A stretch of 64,000 nt of DNA from Papillibacter cinnamivorans DSM 12816 (GTDB lineage: Bacteria > Bacillota > Clostridia > Oscillospirales > Oscillospiraceae). Positions 36,602 to 45,382 of this stretch are shown piece after piece (within the stretch, counting starts at the first letter, position 1; the number at the start of each line of letters is the position of its first letter). Where the stretch lies: assembly GCF_900176335.1 (NCBI RefSeq), contig NZ_FWXW01000003.1, positions 1-64,000 of the forward strand, in the 5' to 3' direction. The notes beneath the pieces were generated by a model that saw only the letters and a list, made by a program, of their open reading frames with translations, was not told the origin of the DNA and ran no database searches. Both the position numbers and the translations under genes were made by a program.

Positions 36602-37057
36602 CTAGCTTAAAATTCTGTTTTTCCCGTTTGCTCCGACTTCCCGCACATTGATTTTGAAGATATTCTCCCCGGCCACCGCGTGGTCGATTTCAATGGCATA
36701 GTCGATCTCGATATCGCCGCCCAGGTCGCTCAGCTCCGTTTTTACCCTGCTGGCGCTGACGCCGATGGTCATGGCGCCGTATACCGTCTCATAGAGGGAA
36801 AAGTGCTTTTTCCCCTCCTCAAATATCATCTGGGAGCTCACGGGTCCCATGCGCAGAAGAGTTACGCGGCCCCGTTCAATCTGGAAGGTGGTGGTGGTGC
36901 CCTCCAGCCCGGTGAGCTCGCTTTCCAGATAGCTGAGTGTATATCCGTTCTCCGTCCCGGAATACGTACCGGAGGTCACCAGCTCGACGGTCTCCTCTCC
37001 GGCATCGTCGAAGGACTGTTTCCCCTGTATGGAAATAATAACCTCTTTATTATTCAT
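36602..37057 (-). CDS. ywiB: DUF1934 beta-barrel protein (YwiB-like)
   Basis: This 151-residue cytoplasmic protein of the DUF1934 calycin-like family has unknown function. It shows the family pattern: an early VIISIQGKQ strand, central LSYLESELTGLEGTTTTFQIE and a closing IDYAIEIDH strand. It lies directly before argS in the same order as ywiB-argS in Bacillus. It is preceded by a consensus promoter (37120-37148). It may help regulate or assist argS expression, but nothing in the sequence shows that. Confidence 0.88.
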   Translation of the reverse strand: MNNKEVIISIQGKQSFDDAGEETVELVTSGTYSGTENGYTLSYLESELTGLEGTTTTFQIERGRVTLLRMGPVSSQMIFEEGKKHFSLYETVYGAMTIGVSASRVKTELSDLGGDIEIDYAIEIDHAVAGENIFKINVREVGANGKNRILS

Positions 37058-37119
37058 AGAAAACGCTCATTTCTGTCAAAAAGATTTCCCGCCTCCGGCT
37101 TTATCATATAAACCAATCT

Positions 37120-37148
37120 ATTATACACAGACCGGTTCCTTTTGTAAA
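37120..37148 (-). promoter_or_regulatory. Promoter of ywiB-argS
   Basis: On the minus strand, -35 TTTACA (37148-37143) and a perfect -10 TATAAT (37125-37120) are separated by 17 bp. Confidence 0.75.
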
Positions 37149-37213
37149 TATGTTCTATTTTCCCGGATTCGCGCCCGGGGCCGGACCGCGCGGACGTCAA
37201 GGCATCCGGCCGC

Positions 37214-38029
37214 TCAGTATTTTTCAATGTCCACCTTTTCCACGCTGTCGCTCAGGTCCCGGTTCAAAAAGACGGACGCCAGCTGGCTGAACCCCTCCAC
37301 GCTGTCGCTCACATAATAGCAGCAGTCGCCGCTTTGTCCGGGATCGGCGGTCAAATCCCGGATGCGAAGCTGCCGCTTCAGGTCGGCGGCCACCTCCACT
37401 CCGGAATTTACCAGAACCACACCCCCGCCCAGGTACTCCCCGATCACGTCCATAAGGAGGGGATAATGGGTACAGCCCAGGACCAGGGTATCCGCACCCC
37501 AGTCCCGGATGGGCTTCAAATATTCCGAGGCCACCGTTTCGATCACGATGTCCCCCCGGCGAAACCGCCCGTTTTCCACCAGCGGGACGAAAAGAGGGCA
37601 GGGATACGCCCGCACTTCCGCCTCCGGGTTCCACTTTTGGATCAGGCGCTCGTAGGCGCCGCTGCGAACGGTGGCCTGCGTGCCGATGAGGGCGATTTTC
37701 CCGTTCCGTGTGGCCCCCGCGGCTCGCCTTGCCGTGGGATCCACCACACCGAATATGGGAAGGGTGTATTCCCTCGTGATGACGTCCATGGCGGTGGTGC
37801 TCACGGTGCCGCAGGCAATCACGATGGCTTTCAGATCAAAGCTCTGCAGGAACTGCACGTCCTGCCTGGCGTATTTGATGATGGTCTCCCGGGAGCGCCC
37901 GCCGTAAGGCACGCGTCCGGTGTCTCCAAAGTATATGACATTCTCAGAAGGCAGTATGTTCATAATCTCCCGGACGGCGGTGAGCCCTCCCAGGCCGGAA
38001 TCGAACACGCCTACAGGCCGGTTATCCAC
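37214..38029 (-). CDS. murI: Glutamate racemase
   Basis: MurI makes D-glutamate for peptidoglycan. The 271-residue product begins RPVGVFDSGLGGLT and contains YFGDTGRVPYG. The two catalytic Cys regions are IACGTVSTT (usual form ACNTAS) and LGCTHYPLL. GTG 38029 was chosen: GGAGG lies 9 bases upstream, and the promoter at 38069-38097 would start transcription near 38062, after the more distal ATG at 38068. The protein then matches the usual family length. Confidence 0.95.
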   Translation of the reverse strand: MDNRPVGVFDSGLGGLTAVREIMNILPSENVIYFGDTGRVPYGGRSRETIIKYARQDVQFLQSFDLKAIVIACGTVSTTAMDVITREYTLPIFGVVDPTARRAAGATRNGKIALIGTQATVRSGAYERLIQKWNPEAEVRAYPCPLFVPLVENGRFRRGDIVIETVASEYLKPIRDWGADTLVLGCTHYPLLMDVIGEYLGGGVVLVNSGVEVAADLKRQLRIRDLTADPGQSGDCCYYVSDSVEGFSQLASVFLNRDLSDSVEKVDIEKY

Positions 38030-38068
38030 AGTCAGATTCCTCCAAACGCAATTGGCTTTTTCTATCAT

Positions 38069-38097
38069 ATGATACCGTCATCCATAAAACAAGTCAA
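38069..38097 (-). promoter_or_regulatory. Promoter of murI
   Basis: On the minus strand, -35 TTGACT (38097-38092) and -10 TATCAT (38074-38069) are spaced by 17 bp. Confidence 0.7.
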
Positions 38098-38337
38098 TTT
38101 TTGAGTTAAAGCCGCCCCGGTACGGAAATTCCAAGCATCACATCCGGGAGACCTTTTAGGGCCGGCTGCACCTTCTCCGGCGCTTTTTCCGCCTGAATTG
38201 GCGTTTATTGCGACCGATTACTCATTATTTTCCCACGTTCCGCCTTATATTCCAATCATCCGAGACGGTTTTCCGTTATTTCCCACATTTCTCCTCTTAA
38301 TTGTTACTTTCGCCACAATTTTTCTGTAGAAATGCAA
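38098..38337. other. Intergenic region between murI and an unknown gene
   Basis: About 240 bases lie between divergent promoters. It turns AT-rich toward the right. No reading frame, terminator or strong structure is supported. Confidence 0.45.
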
Positions 38338-38366
38338 TTGACTTCATACTATAATAGGTCTATAAT
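38338..38366 (+). promoter_or_regulatory. Promoter of the 135-aa unknown gene
   Basis: The -35 TTGACT (38338-38343) and a perfect -10 TATAAT (38361-38366) are separated by 17 bp, 61 bases before the start codon. Confidence 0.75.
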
Positions 38367-38426
38367 TTTGGTCTCAGATATAGGGTTACAACCGGACAGA
38401 ACTTTTTTCATCAAGGAGGGGCGGCA

Positions 38427-38834
38427 ATGAACATCGAATTGACGGCAAAGCAATACAGACGGCTGTTGGATTTGGTTTACATTGGAAACTGGATTCTGAA
38501 CTCCATCCGGGGAGACGACCGGTTCGCCGACTACGATGAGGTGGAAAGCCTGATTTTTTCCCACTGTATCAAAGAGGGAATGCCCTCTCTGACGGAGCAC
38601 TACAACGGCACTCTGATTCCTTCCCGCTCCTTTGCCGAAGGCGGAATCCACGAAGCCATCGCCGATTACGAGAATACGGTGTTCTACGAGGTCCTGGCGG
38701 AAGAGCTGGCACGGCGGGACATGAATTACGAACCCATCAGCAATGAGAATTACGAGGAGCTCTCCCACCGGATCGACGAGTACATAGCAGAATTTGAACG
38801 CAACGGCACGGAGAATATTCTGGTGGATATTTAA
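38427..38834 (+). CDS. Hypothetical acidic protein, 135 aa
   Basis: This is an unrecognised protein with no signal peptide or membrane segment. It is mostly helical and acidic, with an N-terminal LTAKQYRRLLDLVYIGNW segment and a C-terminal YEELSHRIDEYIAEFERNG helix. It is clearly a real gene: AAGGAGGGG lies 5 bases from the ATG, a near-consensus promoter precedes it and a strong terminator follows, so it is a single-gene unit. Function unknown. Confidence 0.85.
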   Translation: MNIELTAKQYRRLLDLVYIGNWILNSIRGDDRFADYDEVESLIFSHCIKEGMPSLTEHYNGTLIPSRSFAEGGIHEAIADYENTVFYEVLAEELARRDMNYEPISNENYEELSHRIDEYIAEFERNGTENILVDI

Positions 38835-38865
38835 ACGGATCGGCCGTTTTTCAAATGCTTTACCT

Positions 38866-38894
38866 CCCGCCGCATTTCTGCGGCGGGTTTTTTT
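38866..38894 (+). terminator. Terminator of the 135-aa gene
   Basis: A 9-bp stem (cccgccgca / tgcggcggg) with loop tttc is followed by seven T. Confidence 0.9.
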
Positions 38895-38929
38895 ATCCTG
38901 TTTCAAAGTCCGGTGGATGGGAAAAGGCG

Positions 38930-38971
38930 GGAGTGGACTGCGAAAAGCCGCGGCTTTTCACAGTCCACTCC
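38930..38971. repeat. 42-bp near-perfect palindrome downstream of htpG
   Basis: The arms ggagtggactg and cagtccactcc enclose gaaaagccgcggcttttc. Only one position pair mismatches in the whole 42 bases. It lies 118 bases past the htpG stop, without a clear T-tract. The rest of 38972-39088 holds nothing recognisable. Confidence 0.7.
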
Positions 38972-39088
38972 TTAATTCTCTTCGGTTCCCGCGGACCTGT
39001 CCTCTTGACAAAGCCCCGCCGCACCGATCGTCAGCCGGTTCTGAACCGGCCGCCGCCAACCGGAGACCGGCGCAGGGTGAGCGCCGCT

Positions 39089-41005
39089 TTATTTCATCAG
39101 CTCATAGACCAGCCGGGAATACTCCGCCGGATCCTCGATGGGAAGGTCCGCCATGAGAAGCGACTGGTAATACAGCACTCTGGCGTACAGCGCGGCCTTC
39201 TCCCGGTCGGTTTCAAAGGCGCTGCGAAGGGCTTCCACGGCGGGGTGCTCGGGATTGAGCTCCAGGACCCGCTCGGCGGTGAGCTTTTCTCCCGCCGCGT
39301 CCGGAAGGCTTCTGAAGTATTTTTCCATCTCCAGGGAAACGGGGCCGTCGGCCGTCATGCACACGGCGTGGCTTTTCAGTTTCCTGGAAACGCGGGCTTC
39401 CTTGATTTTATCGCCCAGGGTTTCCTTCACAAAGTCCAGAAGCCCCCGGTTTTCCTCAATCTGCTTGTCGTGTTTTTCCTGCTCCTCTTTGCTTTCGGGA
39501 ACGGCATTGTCGTCGTTAACGGATTTGAGTTCCTTTTCTTCCACCTTGCCCAGGATCTGAACCACGAACTCGTCCACCTCATCGGTGAGATAGAGGATCT
39601 CATAGCCCTTTTCCAGGAGACGCTCAGTCTGGGGAAGCTTACCCAGCCGCGCGACGTTGTCTCCTGCGGCGTAGTAAATATATTTCTGGTCCTCTTTCAT
39701 CCGGGACACATACTCCGCCAGAGTCGCATACTTCTCCTCCGCCGAGGAGTAAAAGAGCAGCAGATCTCTCAGCAGATCCTTGTGCGCGCCGTACTCGGCG
39801 GCGATACCGTACTTGATCTGCAGGCCGAAGGCTTTCCAGAAACGTTCGTATCCCGGCCTGTCGTTTTCCAGGAGCTTTCGAAGCTCGGCTTTGATCTTCT
39901 TTTCCAGGTTGGCGGAGATCACCTTGAGGCCCCGGGTGTGCTGAAGCATCTCCCGGGAGATGTTCAAAGACAGATCCTGGGAGTCCACGACGCCCCTCAC
40001 GAAGCGGAAATGATCCGGCAGGAGCTCCGGGCACTTGTCCATGATGAGAACGCCGCTGGAATACAGCTGCAGCCCTTTTTCAAACTCCCGGGTATAAAAG
40101 TCGAAGGGAGCCCTGGCCGGAACAAAGAGTAGGGCCTTATAGGTGACCGCTCCCTCCGCGCTCACGGTAATCACCGCGGCGGGGTCTTCGTAGTCCATGA
40201 ACTTCTCCTTGTAGAAGCTCCTGTACTCCTCGTCGCTCACCTCGGATTTGGGGCGCTGCCAGATGGGGACCATGCTGTTGAGGGTCTCGGTCTCCATATA
40301 GGTTTCCCATTCGGGAGCCGCGTTCTCCGCCGTGCCTTCCGCCTTATCCTTCCGGCGGTGCTTCACCATCTCCATACGGATGGGATACCGGATATAGTCG
40401 GAATATTTTTTCACCAGGGCGCTGATCTCGTGGGCGTCCAGGAAGCGGCCATACTGCTCCTCCTCGGTGTCCTCCTTCAGCTTCATCACAATCTCGGTGC
40501 CCACGGTGTCCTTCCGGGATTCCTCCACCGTATAGCCGTCCGCTCCCGCGGACTTCCAGCGCCAGGCCTCGTCCGAACCATAGGCCCGACTGGTCACGGT
40601 CACCTCGTCGCTGACCATAAACGCGGAATAAAAGCCCACTCCGAACTGGCCGATGATGTCCATGTTCTCGCCGGAGCTGCTCTGTTCCATCTCCTTCTTA
40701 AATTGAAGTGAGCCGCTTCTGGCTATGACGCCCAGATTGGATTCCAGCTCCTCCTTTGTCATCCCGATGCCGTTATCGGTCACCGTTATGGTCCGGGCGC
40801 CCTGGTCCAGCTTGATTTCTATGCCGAAATCGCTCCGGGACATGCCCACCTTGTCGTCGGTCAAAGACAGGTATGCGAGCTTGTCCAGCGCATCGCTGGC
40901 ATTGGAGACAATCTCCCGGAGAAAGATCTCCTTGTGGGTATAGATCGAATGAATCATCAGTTCCAGAAGCCGCTTTGACTCCGCTTTGAATTGTTTTTTT
41001 GCCAT
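39089..41005 (-). CDS. htpG: Chaperone HtpG (Hsp90)
   Basis: HtpG is the bacterial Hsp90, an ATP-driven dimeric chaperone. The 638-residue product has the GHKL ATPase domain with SNASDALDKL, DNGIGM and GQFGVGFYSAFM, the middle domain with LYSSGVLIMDKCPELLP and ISREMLQ, and the C-terminal dimerisation domain. It lacks the organelle extensions. GGAGGC precedes the ATG. Upstream is a promoter overlapped by a perfect CIRCE operator (41118-41144), so it should be repressed by HrcA and induced by heat. Confidence 0.97.
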   Translation of the reverse strand: MAKKQFKAESKRLLELMIHSIYTHKEIFLREIVSNASDALDKLAYLSLTDDKVGMSRSDFGIEIKLDQGARTITVTDNGIGMTKEELESNLGVIARSGSLQFKKEMEQSSSGENMDIIGQFGVGFYSAFMVSDEVTVTSRAYGSDEAWRWKSAGADGYTVEESRKDTVGTEIVMKLKEDTEEEQYGRFLDAHEISALVKKYSDYIRYPIRMEMVKHRRKDKAEGTAENAAPEWETYMETETLNSMVPIWQRPKSEVSDEEYRSFYKEKFMDYEDPAAVITVSAEGAVTYKALLFVPARAPFDFYTREFEKGLQLYSSGVLIMDKCPELLPDHFRFVRGVVDSQDLSLNISREMLQHTRGLKVISANLEKKIKAELRKLLENDRPGYERFWKAFGLQIKYGIAAEYGAHKDLLRDLLLFYSSAEEKYATLAEYVSRMKEDQKYIYYAAGDNVARLGKLPQTERLLEKGYEILYLTDEVDEFVVQILGKVEEKELKSVNDDNAVPESKEEQEKHDKQIEENRGLLDFVKETLGDKIKEARVSRKLKSHAVCMTADGPVSLEMEKYFRSLPDAAGEKLTAERVLELNPEHPAVEALRSAFETDREKAALYARVLYYQSLLMADLPIEDPAEYSRLVYELMK

Positions 41006-41117
41006 GAACCGTACGCCTCCATTGATATTGTCCTATTATTCAGGCCCGGGCGCCTGAGCGCCCGCAGGGCCGTTCATACCGTTCTCCCGTTAAACCGGGA
41101 AACAGTATAAATACATA

Positions 41118-41144
41118 TTAGCACTCTTTTGTATCGAGTGCTAA
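41118..41144 (-). promoter_or_regulatory. CIRCE element (HrcA operator)
   Basis: TTAGCACTC-N9-GAGTGCTAA matches the CIRCE consensus at all 18 arm positions. It starts 4 bases after the -10 box of the htpG promoter. Confidence 0.97.
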
Positions 41145-41148
41145 TATC

Positions 41149-41177
41149 AATATACCCTATCCTTTTCCATTTTTCAA
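41149..41177 (-). promoter_or_regulatory. Promoter of htpG
   Basis: On the minus strand, -35 TTGAAA (41177-41172) and -10 TATATT (41154-41149) are spaced by 17 bp, directly upstream of the CIRCE element. Confidence 0.8.
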
Positions 41178-41194
41178 GAGGGCAGCACAACATT

Positions 41195-42460
41195 TTATAA
41201 GGGCCTTTCAAAATCTCCTTCATCCGGCGGGCAGACACATCCGCGGCCCAGAAGATAATCGATAAACTGCCTGGCCGTCCTGGGCGTCCGCCCTGCGTGG
41301 TGCAGCTCCCAGCGCATCGCTTCCCCATGAAGCGCCTCCGGTTCCATCCGGATCCCGGCTCTGGCCGCAAGGATATCCACCAGTTCCAGGTACTCCTGCT
41401 TTCCCAGGGCCAGGAAGGGGATACGAATCCCAAAACGTTCCGAAAGGGCGGCCTTTTCCTGGATGGACTCCTTGGGATCAATCTCGTCTTTGCCCCGTTC
41501 GCTGAAAAACTCCCGGACCAGATGCCGGCGGTTGGAGGTGGCGTAAACCGCGACGTTCACCGGGCGCCGCTCCAGGCCGCCCTCCAGCACGGTTTTCAGG
41601 CAGGAAAAGGTCTTGTCGTCGTTTTCAAAGGTGAGATCGTCCAGGAAAAGGATAAACTTCTGCCGTCTCCCGGACAGCTGCCGGATGAGCTCCGGCAGAT
41701 CGCCCAGCCGCTCCCGCCTGACCTCCACAATGCGCAGATCCCCGAATTCCGGGATGCCCAGGAGGGATTTCACCGTGGCGGATTTTCCCGTCCCGCTCTC
41801 CCCGTAGAGCAGCACGTTGTTGATGCGGTTTCCTTTCAGAAAGGCCCGGGTATTGTCGATCACGGCGGTGCGCTGCAGCCGGTAGCCGACGAGCTCGTCC
41901 GCTCCCGGCACGTCGGGGTCCTCCACCGGTATCAGGTGAGGATCCTCCCAGACGAAGGCACGGTACCGGGCAAAAGGGCCCCAGCCGTTCCGGCGGTACT
42001 GCTCCGTAATTTTCTGAAAATCCAGTTTCCTTCCCGTCCTCCATTCGGGCAGGGCATCGACGGCAGGGCCGTACTCCGGCCCCGCGGCCTCAAGGGCCAG
42101 CGCCTTGAGCCGTTTTGCGCCGAGACTGCCGAGGCGGGAAAAGGCATCCAGGTCCCGGCGGGCAGCACGGACGAGGGACGGGTCCGCTTTGCCTTCGGAG
42201 GCGGCCCTGGCATAGGGCGAGTCGTCATACAGGATGTGATCCCGGAGATATTCTCCCAAAGAAGCGTATCCCTCCCCGGCCAGGGCATAAAAAAGCTCCG
42301 CCCAGCGGTCCAGCAGGACCCGGGGTCGGGGGGAGACTGCTCCCAGTTCCTCCAGGAGCCCCAGCGCGGCCTTCACCGCGGGCAGCAGCGTCACATTCCT
42401 ATAGGCGGCAGCCGAGGCCAGCCGCCTTTCCAGTTCCCTGATTTCTTCCAACTGTTCCAT
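41195..42460 (-). CDS. AAA+ ATPase, DUF815 family
   Basis: This 421-residue protein has a helical N-terminal part and a P-loop ATPase domain. Walker A is LLYGESGTGKSAT (about 217-229), Walker B is FILFLDDLTFE, and a sensor-like VAVYATSNRRHL follows. The layout fits the DUF815 family of predicted ATPases, which has no established function. It ends just before the htpG promoter. It follows the YitT gene in the opposite direction of reading order (upstream 42 bases away on the same strand), so YitT and this gene share no obvious terminator except the gap. Confidence 0.86.
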   Translation of the reverse strand: MEQLEEIRELERRLASAAAYRNVTLLPAVKAALGLLEELGAVSPRPRVLLDRWAELFYALAGEGYASLGEYLRDHILYDDSPYARAASEGKADPSLVRAARRDLDAFSRLGSLGAKRLKALALEAAGPEYGPAVDALPEWRTGRKLDFQKITEQYRRNGWGPFARYRAFVWEDPHLIPVEDPDVPGADELVGYRLQRTAVIDNTRAFLKGNRINNVLLYGESGTGKSATVKSLLGIPEFGDLRIVEVRRERLGDLPELIRQLSGRRQKFILFLDDLTFENDDKTFSCLKTVLEGGLERRPVNVAVYATSNRRHLVREFFSERGKDEIDPKESIQEKAALSERFGIRIPFLALGKQEYLELVDILAARAGIRMEPEALHGEAMRWELHHAGRTPRTARQFIDYLLGRGCVCPPDEGDFERPL

Positions 42461-42502
42461 GTACGATTTCCTTTGTGCGAGACTGAAAAGCCCCGGAATT
42501 TT

Positions 42503-43378
42503 CTATATCACGCCGCGGAAGCCCTTGCCGATAATACCGCTGGTGTTGGTAATGAAGATGAAGGACTCGGGGTCGATCTCCCGGACGTATCGCTGCAGAA
42601 GCAGCGCCTGGGCCCTGGGGAGCACCGTAAGCACCACCGTTTTGTGTTCATGGGTGAAGGCGCCGGTGGCATCGTAGGTGGTGGCGCCCCGGTGCAGCCG
42701 ATTGGATATAAAGGTGCAGATGGGGTCCGGCTTAGTGGTCACGATGGTAAAATATTTGCATAGGTTAAAATTTTCAATGGCGGAGTCCACCACCAGGGCC
42801 TTCATGCCCAGGCCCAGAATGGAAAAGAGGCCCGTCTTGGGTCCGAAGACGGCGAAGGCGGCCAGGGTAATGACAAAATCGGTGGTGAGAAGGCTCACTC
42901 CGATGTTGGCATTGGTATACCTGCGAAGGAGCATGGCGACGATATCGGTCCCTCCGGTGGAGGCGCCGATGTTAAAGAGAATCGCCGAGCCGAAGGCGGG
43001 GAGCATCACGGCAAACATAAGCTCCAGGAGAGGTTCGTCCGTCATGGGAGCCGACATGGGCCACACAATTTCGAGAATCCGTATGACGCCGGACATGAGG
43101 ATGGTGGAGTAGGCCGTCTTGATGCCGAAGCTCTTGCCCAGGACCAGATATCCGATGAGCAGAAGCGCGATATTGATGATGAGGATGATCGTGCCCGGGG
43201 TGTAATTTTTCAGCAGAGCGCTGAGAATGAGGGATATGCCGCTGACGCCACCGGTAGAAAAATTGTTTGGAAATTTGAAAAAATACACGCCCGCGGCTAC
43301 CAGCAGGGTACCCGCGTTCAGCAGTCCGAAATCCTTCCACTTTCCCTTGTCCATCTGTTTTCCGATTCCCTCTCCCAT
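42503..43378 (-). CDS. YitT family membrane protein (DUF161/DUF2179)
   Basis: This 291-residue protein has five to six hydrophobic segments in its first 200 residues, including the conserved NNFSTGGVSGIS and IGASTGGTDIVAM motifs. A soluble DUF2179 domain follows (RGATTYDATGAFTHEHKTVVLTVL and SFIFITNTSGIIGKGF). YitT proteins are widespread in Firmicutes and have no proven transport substrate. The start is uncertain: ATG 43378 or ATG 43354. AsnS lies 32 bases upstream on the same strand, so they may be co-transcribed. Confidence 0.88.
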   Translation of the reverse strand: MGEGIGKQMDKGKWKDFGLLNAGTLLVAAGVYFFKFPNNFSTGGVSGISLILSALLKNYTPGTIILIINIALLLIGYLVLGKSFGIKTAYSTILMSGVIRILEIVWPMSAPMTDEPLLELMFAVMLPAFGSAILFNIGASTGGTDIVAMLLRRYTNANIGVSLLTTDFVITLAAFAVFGPKTGLFSILGLGMKALVVDSAIENFNLCKYFTIVTTKPDPICTFISNRLHRGATTYDATGAFTHEHKTVVLTVLPRAQALLLQRYVREIDPESFIFITNTSGIIGKGFRGVI

Positions 43379-43410
43379 ATACTTGCGCGATATCCATCCG
43401 GAAACGATCG

Positions 43411-44805
43411 CTAAAACTCGGCGCTTCCCGCCGTTCTGGGATAGGGCAGCACGTCCCGGATGTTGGTGATTCCGGTGAGATACATGATGATGCGTTCAAA
43501 GCCCAGGCCGAAGCCCGCATGCCTCGTTCCCCCGTAGCGGCGGAGGTCTAAATACCACCAGTAGTCCTCCGGCCTGAGACCCAGCTCACGCATGCGCTCC
43601 TCCAGGACGTCGAGGCGCTCCTCCCTCTGGCTGCCGCCCACGATCTCCCCGATGCCGGGCACCAGCAGGTCGGCGGCGGCCACGGTATTCCCATCGTCGT
43701 TGAGGCGCATGTAGAAGGCCTTAATCTCCTTGGGATAATCGGTGACGAAGACGGGGCGCTTAAAGTGCTTTTCGGTGAGATAGCGCTCATGCTCCGTCTG
43801 CAGATCACAGCCCCAGGAGACGGGATACTCGAATTTCTCCCCGCTTCCCAGAAGGATTTCCACCGCGCGGGTATAGCTGATGCGGGCAAATTCCGAATGG
43901 AGAACGCCGGTGAGACGCTCTAAGAGCTCCTTGTCCACAAAGGCGTTTAAAAACTGGATCTCGTCCGGGCATTTTTCCAGGACCGTCTTGATAATAAAAC
44001 GGATCATGTCCTCCGCCAGGTCCATGTCGTCCTTCAGATCGGCAAAGGCGATTTCCGGCTCGATCATCCAGAACTCCGCCGCGTGGCGCGGGGTGTTGGA
44101 GTTTTCCGCCCGGAAGGTGGGGCCGAAGGTATAGACGTTCCCAAAGGCCAGGGCAAAGCTCTCGGCCCCCAGCTGCCCGGAAACCGTAAGGTTGGTGGGC
44201 CGGCCGAAGAAGTCCTTCCCAAAATCCACGCTACCATCCTCTTTCCGGGGAGGATCGCCGGCGCTGAGTGTCGTGACCCGGAACATCTCCCCGGCGCCCT
44301 CGGCGTCGCTGCCCGTTATGATGGGCGTGTGTACGTAGACAAATCCCCGCTCCTGGAAAAAGGTATGGATGGCAAAGGCCGCCACCGAACGAATCCGGAA
44401 GGCCGCCGAAAAGAGGTTGGTGCGGGGGCGCAGATGGGCAATGGTACGCAGGAATTCCACCGAGTGGCGCTTTTTCTGGAGGGGATACTCCGGCGTGGAG
44501 GTCCCTTCCACTTCGATTTCCCTGGCCCGCACCTCAACGGACTGCCTGCCCTCGGGGGTGCAGACCAGAGTTCCCCGAATCACAAGAGCGGCTCCCACAT
44601 TCTGCTTGGTTATCTCCGCGTAATTGGCAATCGCCGCGGACTCATACACCACCTGAAGGTTTTTAAAACCGCTGCCGTCGTTGAGTTCGATAAAGCCGAA
44701 GGTTTTCATATCCCGCATGGTGCGGATCCAGCCGCCCACCACGACCTTCTGCCCGTCCATCTCCTTGGCACGGGCATAAAGTTCTGAAATTTTACTTCTT
44801 TCCAC
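43411..44805 (-). CDS. asnS: Asparaginyl-tRNA synthetase
   Basis: This 464-residue class IIb synthetase has an N-terminal OB-fold anticodon domain ([20 protein letters not shown]). The catalytic core includes [21 protein letters not shown] (motif 2 region) and the closing [15 protein letters not shown] (motif 3). It charges tRNA-Asn directly. The start is a GTG at 44805, with AGAGGG upstream and no suitable ATG nearby. A consensus promoter lies at 44888-44916. Confidence 0.96.
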   Translation of the reverse strand: MERSKISELYARAKEMDGQKVVVGGWIRTMRDMKTFGFIELNDGSGFKNLQVVYESAAIANYAEITKQNVGAALVIRGTLVCTPEGRQSVEVRAREIEVEGTSTPEYPLQKKRHSVEFLRTIAHLRPRTNLFSAAFRIRSVAAFAIHTFFQERGFVYVHTPIITGSDAEGAGEMFRVTTLSAGDPPRKEDGSVDFGKDFFGRPTNLTVSGQLGAESFALAFGNVYTFGPTFRAENSNTPRHAAEFWMIEPEIAFADLKDDMDLAEDMIRFIIKTVLEKCPDEIQFLNAFVDKELLERLTGVLHSEFARISYTRAVEILLGSGEKFEYPVSWGCDLQTEHERYLTEKHFKRPVFVTDYPKEIKAFYMRLNDDGNTVAAADLLVPGIGEIVGGSQREERLDVLEERMRELGLRPEDYWWYLDLRRYGGTRHAGFGLGFERIIMYLTGITNIRDVLPYPRTAGSAEF

Positions 44806-44887
44806 GCAAATCGATCCCTCTCCCGTTTATTTATCAACCGTCCGCTCAACCGTTTCCGCTGCGCGTTCTTCCGAAGTGTCCGCGGTT

Positions 44888-44916
44888 ATTATACCTGTTT
44901 TTCCCCCCGTTTACAA
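44888..44916 (-). promoter_or_regulatory. Promoter of asnS
   Basis: On the minus strand, -35 TTGTAA (44916-44911) and a perfect -10 TATAAT (44893-44888) are spaced by 17 bp. Confidence 0.7.
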
Positions 44917-44938
44917 CAGGGGAATCGCCTAAAGCGCC

Positions 44939-44967
44939 TTGACAGGAGCTTTCCGGTATTCTACGAT
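44939..44967 (+). promoter_or_regulatory. Promoter of the DUF1294 gene
   Basis: A perfect -35 TTGACA (44939-44944) and -10 TACGAT (44962-44967) are spaced by 17 bp, 30 bases before the start. Confidence 0.65.
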
Positions 44968-44996
44968 GGACGGAGACATGATTTAGGAGCGGCATT

Positions 44997-45281
44997 ATGA
45001 AAGAATTCATTTTCGAAAACATCCGGATTTTCCTCATCTATCTCGCAGCCGTCAATCTGCTGGCGTTCGCGCTCATGGGAATCGACAAAAGGAAGGCCAG
45101 GCGGAGCGCCTGGCGGATCCCCGAGCGCACGCTGTTTCTCGCCGCAATCCTGGGCGGTTCGCTGGGCGCAATCGCCGGGATGCAGATCTTCCGGCATAAA
45201 ACCAAGCACTGGTATTTTCAGCTGGGCATGCCGGCTATTTTCGTAGCGGAGCTTGTCGCCCTCGTATATTTTCTCAAGTAA
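44997..45281 (+). CDS. DUF1294 small membrane protein
   Basis: This 94-residue protein has three hydrophobic segments. Between the first and second is the family signature MGIDKRKARRSAWRIPE, and LGGSLGAIAGMQIFRHKTKH follows. DUF1294 proteins are small inner-membrane proteins with no known role. AGGAG precedes the ATG, and promoter and terminator flank it closely, so it is monocistronic. Confidence 0.92.
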   Translation: MKEFIFENIRIFLIYLAAVNLLAFALMGIDKRKARRSAWRIPERTLFLAAILGGSLGAIAGMQIFRHKTKHWYFQLGMPAIFVAELVALVYFLK

Positions 45282-45301
45282 ACCAACAGCCTTTCGTCAT
45301 T

Positions 45302-45334
45302 AAAAACCGCGGATGGATCCATCCGCGGTTTTTT
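45302..45334. terminator. Bidirectional terminator
   Basis: The palindrome aaaaaccgcggatgg-at-ccatccgcggttttt has T-runs on both strands. It ends both the DUF1294 transcript and the convergent glycosyltransferase transcript. Confidence 0.9.
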
Positions 45335-45382
45335 TCCTGCTGTATCGGGAAGAAAGGCGCACACCTTCCGGAGCGGACGGTT

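Noticed and set aside
35039-36610. Plus-strand frame of 523 codons opposite argS
   Set aside because: Shadow of argS; low-complexity composition and no known domain.
38855-40132. Plus-strand frame opposite htpG
   Set aside because: Shadow of htpG; it runs through a terminator and a palindrome.
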